From Hyphomicrobiales bacterium (GTDB lineage: Bacteria > Pseudomonadota > Alphaproteobacteria > Rhizobiales > Rhizobiaceae), in the NCBI GenBank assembly GCA_900469445.1, contig UBXM01000043.1, positions 1-57,574 of the forward strand: a stretch of 57,574 nt of DNA, written 5' to 3'. This document shows positions 32,648 to 42,098 of the stretch, piece by piece. Within the stretch, counting starts at the first letter, position 1; every line of letters begins with the position of its first letter. The notes beneath the pieces are model-generated. The model saw only the letters and a list, made by a program, of their open reading frames with translations, had not been told where the DNA came from and ran no database searches. Position numbers and translations under genes: made by a program.

Positions 32648-33043
32648 TCAGCGATATCTTCCCTGTTTCTGGATGACCTCTATCTGGTATCCGTCCGGGT
32701 CCTGGACGAAGAAAAAGCGCGCCAGCTTGCGGCCTTCATGTTGAAAGTCGACCAGTTTGCGCGGGGAAAAACCGGCCTCCTCAAACCGGGCATGCTCGGA
32801 ATCGACATCGTCCACGACGAAGGCGGAATGGCCGTAGCCATCGCCCATGTCGTACGGTTGCGTGCGGTCCTTGTTGACTGTCAGTTCCAGTTCGAACGTG
32901 TTTTCCGCATTGGACAGGTAGACAAGGGTAAAACCCTCGAAATCGAGCCGCTCCGCGACCTTCAATCCAAACGCGCGGTCATAGAAGTCAATCGACCGGG
33001 CTTCATCGAATACCCGGATCATGCTGTGGACGAATTTCGCCAT
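32648..33043 (-). CDS. Glyoxalase I-family lyase
   Basis: A 131-aa vicinal oxygen chelate protein, most like lactoylglutathione lyase. Metal-site residues are visible: His in KFVHSMIRV near residue 5, Glu in ENTFELELTVN, His in YGHSAFVVDD near 71, and Glu in GYQIEVIQ near the C-terminus. The ATG at 33043 has GGGAGGAG upstream; a longer frame starting at 33091 is unnecessary. It is divergent from a D-lactate dehydrogenase gene, which would complete methylglyoxal removal if a GloB exists elsewhere. Confidence 0.85.
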   Translation of the reverse strand: MAKFVHSMIRVFDEARSIDFYDRAFGLKVAERLDFEGFTLVYLSNAENTFELELTVNKDRTQPYDMGDGYGHSAFVVDDVDSEHARFEEAGFSPRKLVDFQHEGRKLARFFFVQDPDGYQIEVIQKQGRYR

Positions 33044-33195
33044 GCTCCTCCCTCTCATCTCTCCTCGATGGACTATAGAGATGGAAAACAAGGGCGGGTA
33101 TTATTCTGCTACTACCTTCGCATTTTTGCCAGAGGTTATAGTTGCGTTAGAAAAAGCAATCTTGACTCGCCGTATTTTTCACCTTGGGAGGGGAC

Positions 33196-34935
33196 ATGAA
33201 ACACGATGCCTTGATACGCACGGTAACCGATATCGTCGGTTCACGGCATTGCCTGACCGGAGAGCGGCGGACAGAGCGTTTTCGCAAAGGGTTTCGCTCG
33301 GGAGAGGGCGACGCTATCCTCGTCGCTATCCCCAGCAGTCTCGTCGAAATGTGGAGGGTCCTGCAGGCGGTGGTCGCTGCCGATTGCATCGTCATCCTTC
33401 AGGCGGCGAATACAGGTTTGACGGAAGGTTCGACCCCCAAGGGCAGCTATGATCGTGGTGTGGTCATCATCTCCACGCTTCGTCTCGACACGATACATGT
33501 GCTGGATGAAGGACGCCAGATCGTCAGCCATGCGGGCGGTACATTGTTCCGGCTGGAAAAGCTTCTCGAAGCCTATGGCCGTCAGCCGCATTCGGTGATC
33601 GGTTCATCCTGCATCGGTGCATCGATCGTCGGTGGTGTCTGCAACAATTCCGGAGGATCGCTGGTTCGGCGTGGCCCGGTTTACACCGAACTTTCCCTCT
33701 ACGCGGAAAAGACGGAAACAGGCGAATTGCGGCTGGTCAATCATCTCGGCATCGACCTTGGTGATGCACCCGAAGAAATGCTCGCACGGCTGGATCGCGG
33801 TGATTTCGACCAGACCGCTACAATTGCAGACCTCGGCCGTGCCTCCGATGATGGTTATGCGTCACGGGTGCGCGATGTGGATGCTTCGACGCCGGCACGG
33901 TTCAACGCGGATGCCCGCACTCTGTTCGAAGCCTCCGGATCAGCCGGAAAGGTTGCCGTCTTTGCCGTGCGGCTGGATACGTTCTCGGTCGATGCCGATA
34001 CGCGCGTCTATTATATCGGCACCAATGACACTGCCGCCTTGACGGCGCTTCGGCGCAGTCTGCTGAGCGAACTTTCGCAATTGCCGATCAGCGGCGAATA
34101 CCTGCATCGGGATTGCTTCGATGTGACCCGGCGATACGGCAAGGACACTTTGCTGATGATCGACCGGTGGGGGACAGACCGCCTGCCGACCTTCTTCGCG
34201 CTCAAGGGAGCGGTGGATGCGTGGCTGGCCAACACGTCCTTCCTGCCGGGAAACCTCGCGGACCGGTTGCTTCAACGGCTCGCCGATCTTCTGCCCGAAG
34301 CGCTGCCCAAGCGGATTGTCGCCTATCGCGAGGCTTTCGAGCATCACCTCATCCTGAAGATCCCGGGACATATGGCAGAAGACGTGGAAAGGGCGCTGGG
34401 CCGGACTGTTGGCCCGGATGGCTGGTTCCTCTGCGATGCGCAGGAAAGCAAGAAGGCGATGCTTCATCGGTTTGCCGCCGCCGGTGCCGCCATCCGTTAC
34501 GCTGCGGTTCAAGGACGGCCGCGCGAGGATGTTCTGGCGCTCGACATCGCACTGCGCCGCAACGACGCCGAATGGTTCGAGCAGCTACCGGACGAAATCG
34601 ACCGGCATATCGAAAAGAAGCTCTATTACGGGCATTTTCTCTGCCATGTCCTGCACCAGGATTACATCGTTAAGGCCGGAACGGATGTGAAGCGGCTGAA
34701 GGAAATGATGCTGGAACGCCTCGATGCGCGTGGTGCGGAATATCCGGCCGAACATAATGTCGGGCATGTCTATCGCGCCAAGCCGGCACTGGCGGAGCAT
34801 TACAGGTCGCTGGATCCGACCAACAGTTTCAATCCCGGTATCGGGCGAACGTCCCGGAACCGGTTCCATCGAGAGACCTGCCTATGCGGCGATGACACGC
34901 AGCCCGCGGTCGACGGGAATATGGTCTGCAATTGA
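33196..34935 (+). CDS. dld: Quinone-dependent D-lactate dehydrogenase
   Basis: A 579-aa peripheral membrane flavoprotein that oxidises D-lactate to pyruvate and passes electrons to quinone. The FAD-binding segments NTGLTEGSTPKGSYDRG and GSSCIGASIVGGVCNNSGG (near residue 140) match E. coli Dld closely, and the ending HNVGHVYRAKP...DPTNSFNPGIGRTS is the family C-terminus. The ATG at 33196 follows GGGAGGGG; a TTG at 33184 is less likely. It converges with nikR, only 40 bp apart. Confidence 0.93.
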   Translation: MKHDALIRTVTDIVGSRHCLTGERRTERFRKGFRSGEGDAILVAIPSSLVEMWRVLQAVVAADCIVILQAANTGLTEGSTPKGSYDRGVVIISTLRLDTIHVLDEGRQIVSHAGGTLFRLEKLLEAYGRQPHSVIGSSCIGASIVGGVCNNSGGSLVRRGPVYTELSLYAEKTETGELRLVNHLGIDLGDAPEEMLARLDRGDFDQTATIADLGRASDDGYASRVRDVDASTPARFNADARTLFEASGSAGKVAVFAVRLDTFSVDADTRVYYIGTNDTAALTALRRSLLSELSQLPISGEYLHRDCFDVTRRYGKDTLLMIDRWGTDRLPTFFALKGAVDAWLANTSFLPGNLADRLLQRLADLLPEALPKRIVAYREAFEHHLILKIPGHMAEDVERALGRTVGPDGWFLCDAQESKKAMLHRFAAAGAAIRYAAVQGRPREDVLALDIALRRNDAEWFEQLPDEIDRHIEKKLYYGHFLCHVLHQDYIVKAGTDVKRLKEMMLERLDARGAEYPAEHNVGHVYRAKPALAEHYRSLDPTNSFNPGIGRTSRNRFHRETCLCGDDTQPAVDGNMVCN

Positions 34936-34975
34936 CGGTTTCGTCATGGAAAACGGCCTGCCGGTGGATTTGCCG

Positions 34976-35374
34976 TCACACCGGTAGAACGGCAAGTGTG
35001 CCATGCGTCACGTGACGTTCCGCCTTCACATGATCGGCGAAATGCCGAACTTCGTCGACTTTCCCCTTGAGAATGCTCACTTCAAGGCAACGATCATGGT
35101 CCAGATGCACATGCATGCTGGCGACCGAGATGTCGTGATGGTCGTGGTGGTTGGTGGTAATCTTGCGGGCAAGATCTCGGGCGGCATGATCGTAGGTATA
35201 GCTCAAGACGCCGACACACTGATCCAGCTGCCCGGCTTCGACGGCCGCTTCTCGCAGTCCCGCCCGAGCAAGATCACGCAACGCCTCGGATCGATTCTGG
35301 TATCCCCTGGCCTCGATCATCCGGTCGAGCTCGGACATGAGGTCATCGTCGATCGTAATGGTGATCCGCTGCAT
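34976..35374 (-). CDS. nikR: Nickel-responsive repressor NikR
   Basis: A 132-aa ribbon-helix-helix regulator. The N-terminal RITITIDDDLMSELDRMI is the DNA-binding ribbon; the C-terminal ACT-like domain has all four high-affinity nickel ligands as H77, H88, H90 and C96 (HHDISVASMHVHLDHDRC). The ATG at 35374 has GAAGGA at ideal spacing and gives the length of E. coli NikR; two more in-frame upstream starts are weaker. It is divergent from nikA with an operator between them, so it should repress nickel import when nickel is plentiful. Confidence 0.94.
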   Translation of the reverse strand: MQRITITIDDDLMSELDRMIEARGYQNRSEALRDLARAGLREAAVEAGQLDQCVGVLSYTYDHAARDLARKITTNHHDHHDISVASMHVHLDHDRCLEVSILKGKVDEVRHFADHVKAERHVTHGTLAVLPV

Positions 35375-35479
35375 GGGCATTCCTTCGCGCACTTGAGCTA
35401 AAACCCAAATCTCGTCTCGGTGTGTCGCTTTGTCCAGCACTTGCGGCAAAACGCGTATGTCACGCTGACATGCGATGAA

Positions 35480-35507
35480 GTATGTATCTTTGTAAATTTC
35501 ATCATAC
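35480..35507. promoter_or_regulatory. NikR operator
   Basis: GTATGT, 16 bases, TCATAC. This is the E. coli NikR operator plan GTATGA-N16-TCATAC with a single mismatch. It ends 26 bp upstream of the nikA start and lies 105 bp from the nikR start. Confidence 0.85.
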
Positions 35508-35533
35508 TCTTGTTCGTTGATCGAAGGCTTTGC

Positions 35534-37114
35534 ATGATGACGATCAGACCTTCCAGGATGGCACTCGCTATCGCCCTTGCCTTTGGTGCTTTCTCCTCAA
35601 ATGCGTGTGCAGACCCGCAGCTGAACTTTTCCTGGCCGATGAATGTCGGGCCGCTCAACCCGCATCTTTATTCTCCGAACCAGATGTTCGCGCAGAACAT
35701 GGTGTATGAGCCGCTTGTCCGCTACAGCGCCGGCGGAACCGTCGATCCATGGCTGGCGCAATCGTGGGAAGCTTCCGCAGATGGGAAGACCTATACGTTC
35801 GATCTTCGCGAGGATGTTAAATTCTCAAACGGCGAGGTCTTCGACGCTGCGGCGGTCAAGGAGAACATCGATGCCGTCCTGAAGAACCGTTCGCGGCACG
35901 GTTGGCTTGAGCTCGCCAACCAGATCTTATCGGTCGACGTCATTGCTCCCTACAGGGTAGGGATCACGCTTCAAGATGCATATTACCCGCTGCTGCAGGA
36001 GCTTGCCCTGCCGCGTCCGTTTCGCTTCATCGCGCCTTCGCAGTTCAAGAATGGTGGAACGGTGGGTGGCATTGCCGCACCGATTGGAACCGGCCCCTGG
36101 AAGCTGACTGACACCAGGCTCGGCGAATTCGATGTCTTTACCCGCAATGATATCTACTGGGGACAGAAGCCTGCCTATGAGCAGGTGAGAGTAAACGTCA
36201 TTCCCGATCCCAATACGCGCGCGATCGCGTTCGAGACGGGGGAGATCGACCTGATCTACGGCACGGATGGCCCGATCTCTCCCGACACATTCGAGCGTTT
36301 CAGGCAGATGGGCATCTATACGGCCGAGCTTTCCCAGCCGGTCGAAACACGGGTTCTGGCGATCAATACAAACCTTGGCGCGACCAAGGAGCTTGCGGTG
36401 CGCAAGGCCATCAATCATGCGGTCGACAAGGATACGATGATCGCAACTGTCCTTTACGGCACGCAGAAGCGCGCCGACACGCTTTTTGCACGGAATGTGC
36501 CTTACGCCGACATCGGCCTGGAGCCCTACACCTTCGATCGGGTGCTGGCGGCGCGCATTCTGGAGGATGCCGGATGGATTGCCGGAACCGAAGGCGGCGT
36601 TCGGGAGAAGGGCGGGCAACCGTTGACTGTGGAACTCTGCTTCGTCGGTACGGATGCCGTCGCCAAATCGATGGCGGAGATCGTCCAGGCTGATCTTCGC
36701 AAGGTCGGCATCGACGTGAAGCTGACCGGAGAGGAAGAAAGCAGCGTATTGGCGCGCCAGCATGATGGACGGTTCGGCATGATCTTCAACCGCACCTGGG
36801 GCGCACCCTACGATCCACACGCCTTTGTCAGTTCCATGCGGGCTCCGTCTCATGCCGATTACCAGGCGCAGCTCGGCCTTGCCGACAAGGCGCAGATCGA
36901 TGCGAAGATCGGGGAGGCATTGGTTTCCACCGACGAGGGGGCACGACAGTCTCTCTACAAGGAAATCCTGACCCGGCTTCACGAGGAGGCCGTCTATTTG
37001 CCGCTGACCTATGTGACGGCGATCGCCGTCGCCAAACCCGAAGTTGGGCCCATCATTTTCGGCGCAATGTCGAGCGAGATCCCGTTCGAAAAACTCACTC
37101 CGAAGGCGAACTGA
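35534..37114 (+). CDS. nikA: Nickel ABC transporter periplasmic binding protein NikA
   Basis: A 526-aa solute-binding protein of the peptide/nickel class with a signal peptide ending at SSNACA-DPQ. The match to E. coli NikA from memory is strong throughout, for example WPMNVGPLNPHLYSPNQMF, ELALPRPFRFIAPSQFKN and GRFGMIFNRTWGAPYDPH. I start at ATG 35534 (GAAGG upstream), which gives the signal peptide at the N-terminus. It heads nikABCDE and follows the NikR operator. Confidence 0.95.
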   Translation: MMTIRPSRMALAIALAFGAFSSNACADPQLNFSWPMNVGPLNPHLYSPNQMFAQNMVYEPLVRYSAGGTVDPWLAQSWEASADGKTYTFDLREDVKFSNGEVFDAAAVKENIDAVLKNRSRHGWLELANQILSVDVIAPYRVGITLQDAYYPLLQELALPRPFRFIAPSQFKNGGTVGGIAAPIGTGPWKLTDTRLGEFDVFTRNDIYWGQKPAYEQVRVNVIPDPNTRAIAFETGEIDLIYGTDGPISPDTFERFRQMGIYTAELSQPVETRVLAINTNLGATKELAVRKAINHAVDKDTMIATVLYGTQKRADTLFARNVPYADIGLEPYTFDRVLAARILEDAGWIAGTEGGVREKGGQPLTVELCFVGTDAVAKSMAEIVQADLRKVGIDVKLTGEEESSVLARQHDGRFGMIFNRTWGAPYDPHAFVSSMRAPSHADYQAQLGLADKAQIDAKIGEALVSTDEGARQSLYKEILTRLHEEAVYLPLTYVTAIAVAKPEVGPIIFGAMSSEIPFEKLTPKAN

Positions 37115-37115
37115 G

Positions 37116-38060
37116 ATGCTTGCATTCATTGTTCGACGTCTGATCCTGCTTTTCCCCATGCTGCTCGGGGCATCGATCGTCATCTTCCTGATGTTGCGGC
37201 TGGGTCCCAGCAATCCTGCCATGGACTATCTGCGCCTTTCGAAAGTGCCGCCCACGCCGCAGGCGCTCGAAGATGCGCGCCAGATGCTGGGTTTGGACAG
37301 GCCGCTCGTCACGCAATATCTCGACTGGCTCGGCAAGGCGCTCGGTGGTGATTTCGGTACCTCATTCGCAACGCAACGGCCGGTCCTGCCGGATCTCTTG
37401 TATTTCCTGCCCGCGACGCTTCAACTTGCCGGTGTTGCGCTCATCCTGACGATGGCACTCTCCATCCCGCTGGGCATGTGGGCCGCGCGCCACAGGGAGG
37501 GCTGGCAGGATCAGGTGGTCCGGCTTGTCGCCTTTCTCGGCGTATCCATGCCGAACTTTTGGCTCGGCTTTCTCCTGGTTCTGGTTTTTTCCATCGAGCT
37601 CGGCTGGTTGCCGGCGATGGGACGGGGAGGCGTGACGCATCTGATCATGCCGGCCGTTGCGATTGCTTTCATGTCGCTTTCCATCAACGCGCGCCTTCTG
37701 CGCGCCAGCATGCTGGAAGTGGCAAAGCAAAGACATGTCCGTTATGCCCGGCTACGGGGATTGCCGGAGCGCGCGATCGAACGGTCGCATGTCCTGCGCA
37801 ACGCCTGGCTGCCGATCATCACCGCGACAGGCATGCATATCGGCGAACTGATCGGCGGCACGCTGGTGATCGAAAGCATTTTCGGTTGGCCAGGCGTCGG
37901 CCGCTACGCCGTTTCGGCGATCATGAACCGCGACTATCCGGTCATCCAAGCCTTTACGCTGCTCATGGTGACCATCTTCGTCCTGTGCAATCTGGTTGTC
38001 GATATCGTCTATGCCTGGGCCGACCCGCGCATTCGTCTGGCAGCGGAGGGAGCGGAATGA
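37116..38060 (+). CDS. nikB: Nickel ABC transporter permease NikB
   Basis: A 314-aa inner-membrane permease with six hydrophobic segments and the N-terminal RRLILLFPMLLGASIVIF typical of the OppB/NikB family. The cytoplasmic coupling loop reads RHVRYARLRGLPERAIERSHVLRNAWLP near residue 220. It starts one base after the nikA stop and overlaps nikC by ATGA. Confidence 0.93.
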   Translation: MLAFIVRRLILLFPMLLGASIVIFLMLRLGPSNPAMDYLRLSKVPPTPQALEDARQMLGLDRPLVTQYLDWLGKALGGDFGTSFATQRPVLPDLLYFLPATLQLAGVALILTMALSIPLGMWAARHREGWQDQVVRLVAFLGVSMPNFWLGFLLVLVFSIELGWLPAMGRGGVTHLIMPAVAIAFMSLSINARLLRASMLEVAKQRHVRYARLRGLPERAIERSHVLRNAWLPIITATGMHIGELIGGTLVIESIFGWPGVGRYAVSAIMNRDYPVIQAFTLLMVTIFVLCNLVVDIVYAWADPRIRLAAEGAE

Positions 38061-38929
38061 CGGATTTGAGTTCTCCGTTTGATGCGACAAGGGGTGGGGT
38101 ATGGCGGCTCCCGCGCCGATGGCCGGTGCGTCTATCCTGCGTCATTCTCGCTCTCTTGCTGATCGCTGCGATCGCCGGTCCCTGGATCGCTCCCTACCAT
38201 CCCGACGAGGTCGAACTGGTGCGGCGGCTTCAATCTCCCAGTCTCACACACTGGCTTGGAACCGATCACCTCGGGCGCGACATCCTCTCCCGGCTTATTG
38301 CCGGTGTGCAGGTCTCTCTCGGTTCCGTCGCGGTCACGCTCGCCCTGATCCTCGCCTTGGGGATCGTCATTGGCGGGGCTGCAGGTTTCATCGGTGGGCG
38401 AACAGACCAGGTGATCATGCGTCTCGCCGACGTCTTCCTGACCTTCCCTACACTCGTGCTGGCGCTGTTCATGGTCGGCATGCTGGGAACCGGCCTCGTC
38501 AACGTCATCCTTGCGATCGCGCTTTCGCATTGGGCCTGGTATGCCCGTATCGTCCGCGGCATAGTCATGTCGTTGAGGCACCGGGAATTCCTGCTGGCGG
38601 CCCGGATGAGCGGTGCGGGCCCAATCCGGACATTTGTCGAGCACCTTCTGCCCGCAACCTTCTCCCAGCTTGTCGTGCTTGCGACGCTCGATGTGGGACA
38701 CATCATGCTGCATGTCTCCGGCCTGTCCTTCCTGGGGCTGGGCGTTACGCCACCAACCGCTGAATGGGGCGTGATGATCAGCGACGCCCGGCAGTTCGTA
38801 TGGACAGCCCCGATGCTGATCCTTTGGCCAGGGCTGGCCCTGTTCCTCAGCGTCATGGCCTTCAATATCCTGGGAGATGCATTGCGTGACCGTCTCGACC
38901 CGCATCTCAAGGCGGAGCATAGCCATTGA
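38057..38929 (+). CDS. nikC: Nickel ABC transporter permease NikC
   Basis: A 290-aa partner permease of the OppC/NikC family: a hydrophilic start, a first membrane helix near residue 30, the HWLGTDHLGRDILSRLIAG segment near residue 75, and the coupling loop LRHREFLLAARMSGAGPIRTF. It starts at ATG 38057 overlapping the nikB stop. A longer frame upstream runs through nikB and was discarded. Confidence 0.93.
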   Translation: MTDLSSPFDATRGGVWRLPRRWPVRLSCVILALLLIAAIAGPWIAPYHPDEVELVRRLQSPSLTHWLGTDHLGRDILSRLIAGVQVSLGSVAVTLALILALGIVIGGAAGFIGGRTDQVIMRLADVFLTFPTLVLALFMVGMLGTGLVNVILAIALSHWAWYARIVRGIVMSLRHREFLLAARMSGAGPIRTFVEHLLPATFSQLVVLATLDVGHIMLHVSGLSFLGLGVTPPTAEWGVMISDARQFVWTAPMLILWPGLALFLSVMAFNILGDALRDRLDPHLKAEHSH

Positions 38930-39714
38930 CCCGAAAAACACTCGCAATTGACGGCCTGACCGCGTCTGCGGTCTCAAGCGGCGAGCGCCGCATTCTCGTC
39001 GACGACCTGTCCTTGACTGTCCACCAGGGGCGCATCCTGGCGCTGGTCGGGGCAAGCGGTTCCGGCAAGTCGATGACCTGTTCAGCGGCGCTCGATGTCC
39101 TGCCGCCGGGGGTGACAGCTCTGGCTCGCAGCATCACGATCGACGGGGTGAAACAGCAGCCGTCTGACCTGCGGGGGCGTCAGGTTGCGACGATCATGCA
39201 AAATCCCCGCAGCGCCTTCAATCCCATCCGGACCATGCGCGATCACGCGATGGAAACGTTGAAGGCGGTGGGAAAAAAAGGTGCCGGTGCAGAGGGAAGG
39301 ATCGCGCCTTGCATGGCGGCGGCCGGTCTTGACGATGCCGAAGACATCCTGGGGCTTTACCCTTTTGAAATGAGCGGCGGCATGCTGCAGCGAATGATGA
39401 TCGCGCTGGCATTGCTCAGCGAGGCACCGTTCCTGTTTGCGGATGAGCCGACCACCGATCTCGACCTCGTTGTGCAATTGCGTGTCCTGGAACTCCTTGA
39501 AACCCTGGTGAAGGAGCGTGACCTCGGCGTATTGCTTGTCACACATGACATGGGCGTCGTTGCAAGACTTGCCGACGATGTCGCCGTCATCGATCGAGGT
39601 CGCATCGTTGAGCAGGCGCCCGTGATGGAGATCTTTCATCGACCGAAGCATGAGGTCACCCGGCTCCTGGTCGGTGCCCATCTTTCGCTCTACGGCATGG
39701 AGATTGGCGCATGA
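38926..39714 (+). CDS. nikD: Nickel ABC transporter ATPase NikD
   Basis: A 262-aa ABC ATPase with Walker A GASGSGKS near residue 42, signature MSGGMLQRMMIA near 150 and Walker B LLSEAPFLFADEPTTDLD. The start is a TTG that overlaps the nikC stop as TTGA, with GGCGGAGC upstream; no better ATG exists. It overlaps nikE by 4 bp. Confidence 0.93.
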   Translation: MTRKTLAIDGLTASAVSSGERRILVDDLSLTVHQGRILALVGASGSGKSMTCSAALDVLPPGVTALARSITIDGVKQQPSDLRGRQVATIMQNPRSAFNPIRTMRDHAMETLKAVGKKGAGAEGRIAPCMAAAGLDDAEDILGLYPFEMSGGMLQRMMIALALLSEAPFLFADEPTTDLDLVVQLRVLELLETLVKERDLGVLLVTHDMGVVARLADDVAVIDRGRIVEQAPVMEIFHRPKHEVTRLLVGAHLSLYGMEIGA

Positions 39715-40514
39715 GCCTGATCAGCACCAAGGGCGTCTCGAAAACCTACCGCAGCCATTCCCTGGTCGGAGCAAGCTCCACCAAGGTGGTTCTCGACGAT
39801 ATCTCGCTGGCAATCGAGGAAGGCGAGACGGTCGCCCTGGTTGGGCGAAGTGGTTGCGGCAAAAGCACGCTTGCCCGGCTTCTTGTCGGGCTGGAGAGCC
39901 CGAGTGCTGGAACCGTCATGTTTCGGGGACATGCTGTCGACACGCTCACACGCGGCAGGTTGAAGGATTTCCGACGTGAGGTTCAGCTCGTCTTTCAGGA
40001 TTCACCGAGTGCCGTGAACGGGCGCTTCTCCATTCGCGCCATCATCGCGGAGCCCCTGCGGCATTTGACGGCTCTGGACGACAGGCAACGAGATGCCCGC
40101 GTCAGCGAGCTACTTAAGATGGTGCAGTTGCCGGCCGATTTGGCGGATCATCTCCCGTCGCAGGTCAGCGGCGGGCAATTGCAGCGGGTATGCATAGCCC
40201 GTGCGCTTGCAGTCAATCCCAAGCTGATCATTCTCGACGAGGCGGTCTCGAACCTTGATATCCACCTGCAGGCGTCAGCCCTGGAATTGCTTGGCCGGCT
40301 GCAGAAGGAAACTGGTATCGCTTACCTGTTCGTCACCCATGACCTGCGCCTGGTGAAGCGGTTTGCGTCGCGCTGCCTGGTCATGGACGAGGGGGGGATC
40401 GTGGAAGAAATCCGGTCCGCCGACATTGCCTTGCTCAAGCATCCTGCCGCCAGGTCGCTCCTGGCTGCGATACTACCTCCCTTGCCCGACAGGAGGAGAG
40501 AGGAGCACTGCTGA
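39711..40514 (+). CDS. nikE: Nickel ABC transporter ATPase NikE
   Basis: A 267-aa second ATPase: Walker A GRSGCGKST near residue 45, signature VSGGQLQRVCIARAL near 150 and Walker B PKLIILDEAVSNLD. It is the last gene of the nickel operon; no clear hairpin terminator follows. The transported nickel would feed CooS and CooH maturation encoded 8-25 kb away. Confidence 0.93.
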   Translation: MSLISTKGVSKTYRSHSLVGASSTKVVLDDISLAIEEGETVALVGRSGCGKSTLARLLVGLESPSAGTVMFRGHAVDTLTRGRLKDFRREVQLVFQDSPSAVNGRFSIRAIIAEPLRHLTALDDRQRDARVSELLKMVQLPADLADHLPSQVSGGQLQRVCIARALAVNPKLIILDEAVSNLDIHLQASALELLGRLQKETGIAYLFVTHDLRLVKRFASRCLVMDEGGIVEEIRSADIALLKHPAARSLLAAILPPLPDRRREEHC

Positions 40515-40672
40515 AAGTTGCACCGAACACGGCAAAAGGCCATGTCCGAGCACTGGAGCAGTCTTGCGCGCAGGCATCAACGATGCTGCCTCGCATGTTC
40601 GCCAGAGATTTTATGGGAGCGCGATCAGGAGGACGGGTAGGTAGGTCACAGCCGGAATGCGCGAATTGGATG

Positions 40673-41191
40673 TCAGATTGCCTGATACCCCGTGACCGTG
40701 ACCCATCCTGGCAAGAGCATAACGGGCGCCCAAACGACTGCGGATGCGCAGTTCGCCAATTGGAAGCGTCCCTGTTTCATCTGCGTCATTCCGGCGACGA
40801 ACGGGACGGTGGAGCGCAGCGGACCAAAGAACCGTCCTATGAAGACGGAAAGCACCCCATATTTGCGAAAGAAGACACGCGACTTGGCTATGTTGCGGCG
40901 ATGCGATTTTGCAAAGGGCCTATGGATGATCTGGCGTCCGTATTTTCTGCCAATGGCATAAGATACCATGTCGCCAAGAATTGCTCCTCCAACCGCCGAA
41001 GCGACGAGTGGTACCGGATCCAGGGCGTCGGTTGCCAGCAATCCACCGATCGCCAGGAAGATCGGGGTCGCGGGAAACACAAGACCCAGGATAAACAGCG
41101 ATTCCATGAACGCGCTCAAACCGATGATGACGACCGCCCAATCGCGGTGATCGCGCACGAGGTTGGTCAGGTAGGTCGTTACGTCTTCCAT
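40673..41191 (-). CDS. DedA-family membrane protein
   Basis: A 172-aa inner-membrane protein of the DedA/SNARE-associated family, with three to four hydrophobic segments and the conserved FIGRFFGPLRSTVPFVAGM near residue 115, preceded by GGAILGDMVSYAIGRKYG. DedA proteins are lipid scramblases or transport-related factors for envelope lipids. It stands alone, converging with nikE. Confidence 0.88.
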   Translation of the reverse strand: MEDVTTYLTNLVRDHRDWAVVIIGLSAFMESLFILGLVFPATPIFLAIGGLLATDALDPVPLVASAVGGAILGDMVSYAIGRKYGRQIIHRPFAKSHRRNIAKSRVFFRKYGVLSVFIGRFFGPLRSTVPFVAGMTQMKQGRFQLANCASAVVWAPVMLLPGWVTVTGYQAI

Positions 41192-41484
41192 CTAGGCCTT
41201 CTTGAATAAAGGGACGCATAGCCGATCGGTTGGCCGCGTCAGAATGAATGGTCGCGCGGGTGTGTCGGGAGCCCGGATGGCTGTTTCGCCGCAGCCGGGC
41301 CGGCTCGCAACGGCTCGATCAAACCGGCACCAAACCAGGTCGCCAGGGATCATTGCCAGGCGGGGATCAGCGTGTCGGCGGGAGGGGTAAGACGTGTCAT
41401 TCGGTCTTTCTACGGAATTGCATTGGGCCGCCGAGGCTTGGGAGGAGAGGATACGCCCGGCGGCCCAATTCAAACGAGACGAGA

Positions 41485-42072
41485 TCAGATGTCCTCGTCG
41501 CCGCCGAAGTCCATGTCATCTGCTGGTGCTTCCGCATCGGGAGCAGCCGTATCGGACTGGGCAGCCTGTGCTTCGTCGCCACCCATCATGCCCATGATTG
41601 CATTGCCCAGCAGTACGCCACCCGCGACGCCCATCGCGGTCTGAGCGGCACCGGCGAGAAAGCCTCCGCCGCGCTGTTGCTGCATCGGCATGCCTTGTTG
41701 ACCCTGGCCCTGATTGCCCCACGGGGAGGCCGCTGGAGCGGTATGTCCGTAAGCTGTTCGCTGGGAGGTAGGGCGCTGCTGCTGTGGCTGCGCATTGCTG
41801 CCGAACATCGACGAGAAGAAACCGCCGCCGCCACGCTGCTGGGCGCCCTGCATGTTCTGGTATTCGAGCTCTTCGATGCGGCGTTGGGCAGCCTCAAGCG
41901 CCTGCTCCTGCACGACGATGGTCTGCGCCATGTAATAGGGCGCGCCCGGCTGCTGGCTGATCCGCTCCTGGATGAAGCGGTCGGATTCCGCGTCGCGATG
42001 GCCGGATTGCTGTTCCACATGGGCGAGCTTGGAGAACAGGCCGTTGATGGCCTGCTGGTCGTTGCGATCCAT
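41485..42072 (-). CDS. DUF2076 domain protein
   Basis: A 195-aa protein starting MDRNDQQAINGLFSKLAHVE, the DUF2076 N-terminal signature. It has a coiled coil around residues 45-75, then low-complexity glutamine/glycine-rich sequence, a glycine-rich hydrophobic patch (GAAQTAMGVAGGVLLGNAIMG) and an acidic tail. Function is not known to me. It lies 26 bp after the Bax-inhibitor-like gene on the same strand, probably co-transcribed. Confidence 0.8.
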   Translation of the reverse strand: MDRNDQQAINGLFSKLAHVEQQSGHRDAESDRFIQERISQQPGAPYYMAQTIVVQEQALEAAQRRIEELEYQNMQGAQQRGGGGFFSSMFGSNAQPQQQRPTSQRTAYGHTAPAASPWGNQGQGQQGMPMQQQRGGGFLAGAAQTAMGVAGGVLLGNAIMGMMGGDEAQAAQSDTAAPDAEAPADDMDFGGDEDI

Positions 42073-42098
42073 AGAGATGTCTCCTTGGGTGCTGGGGA

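Noticed and set aside
41192..41484. Short frames between DedA and DUF2076 genes
   Set aside because: Candidates of 60-90 codons overlap each other on both strands without start signals or recognisable sequence.
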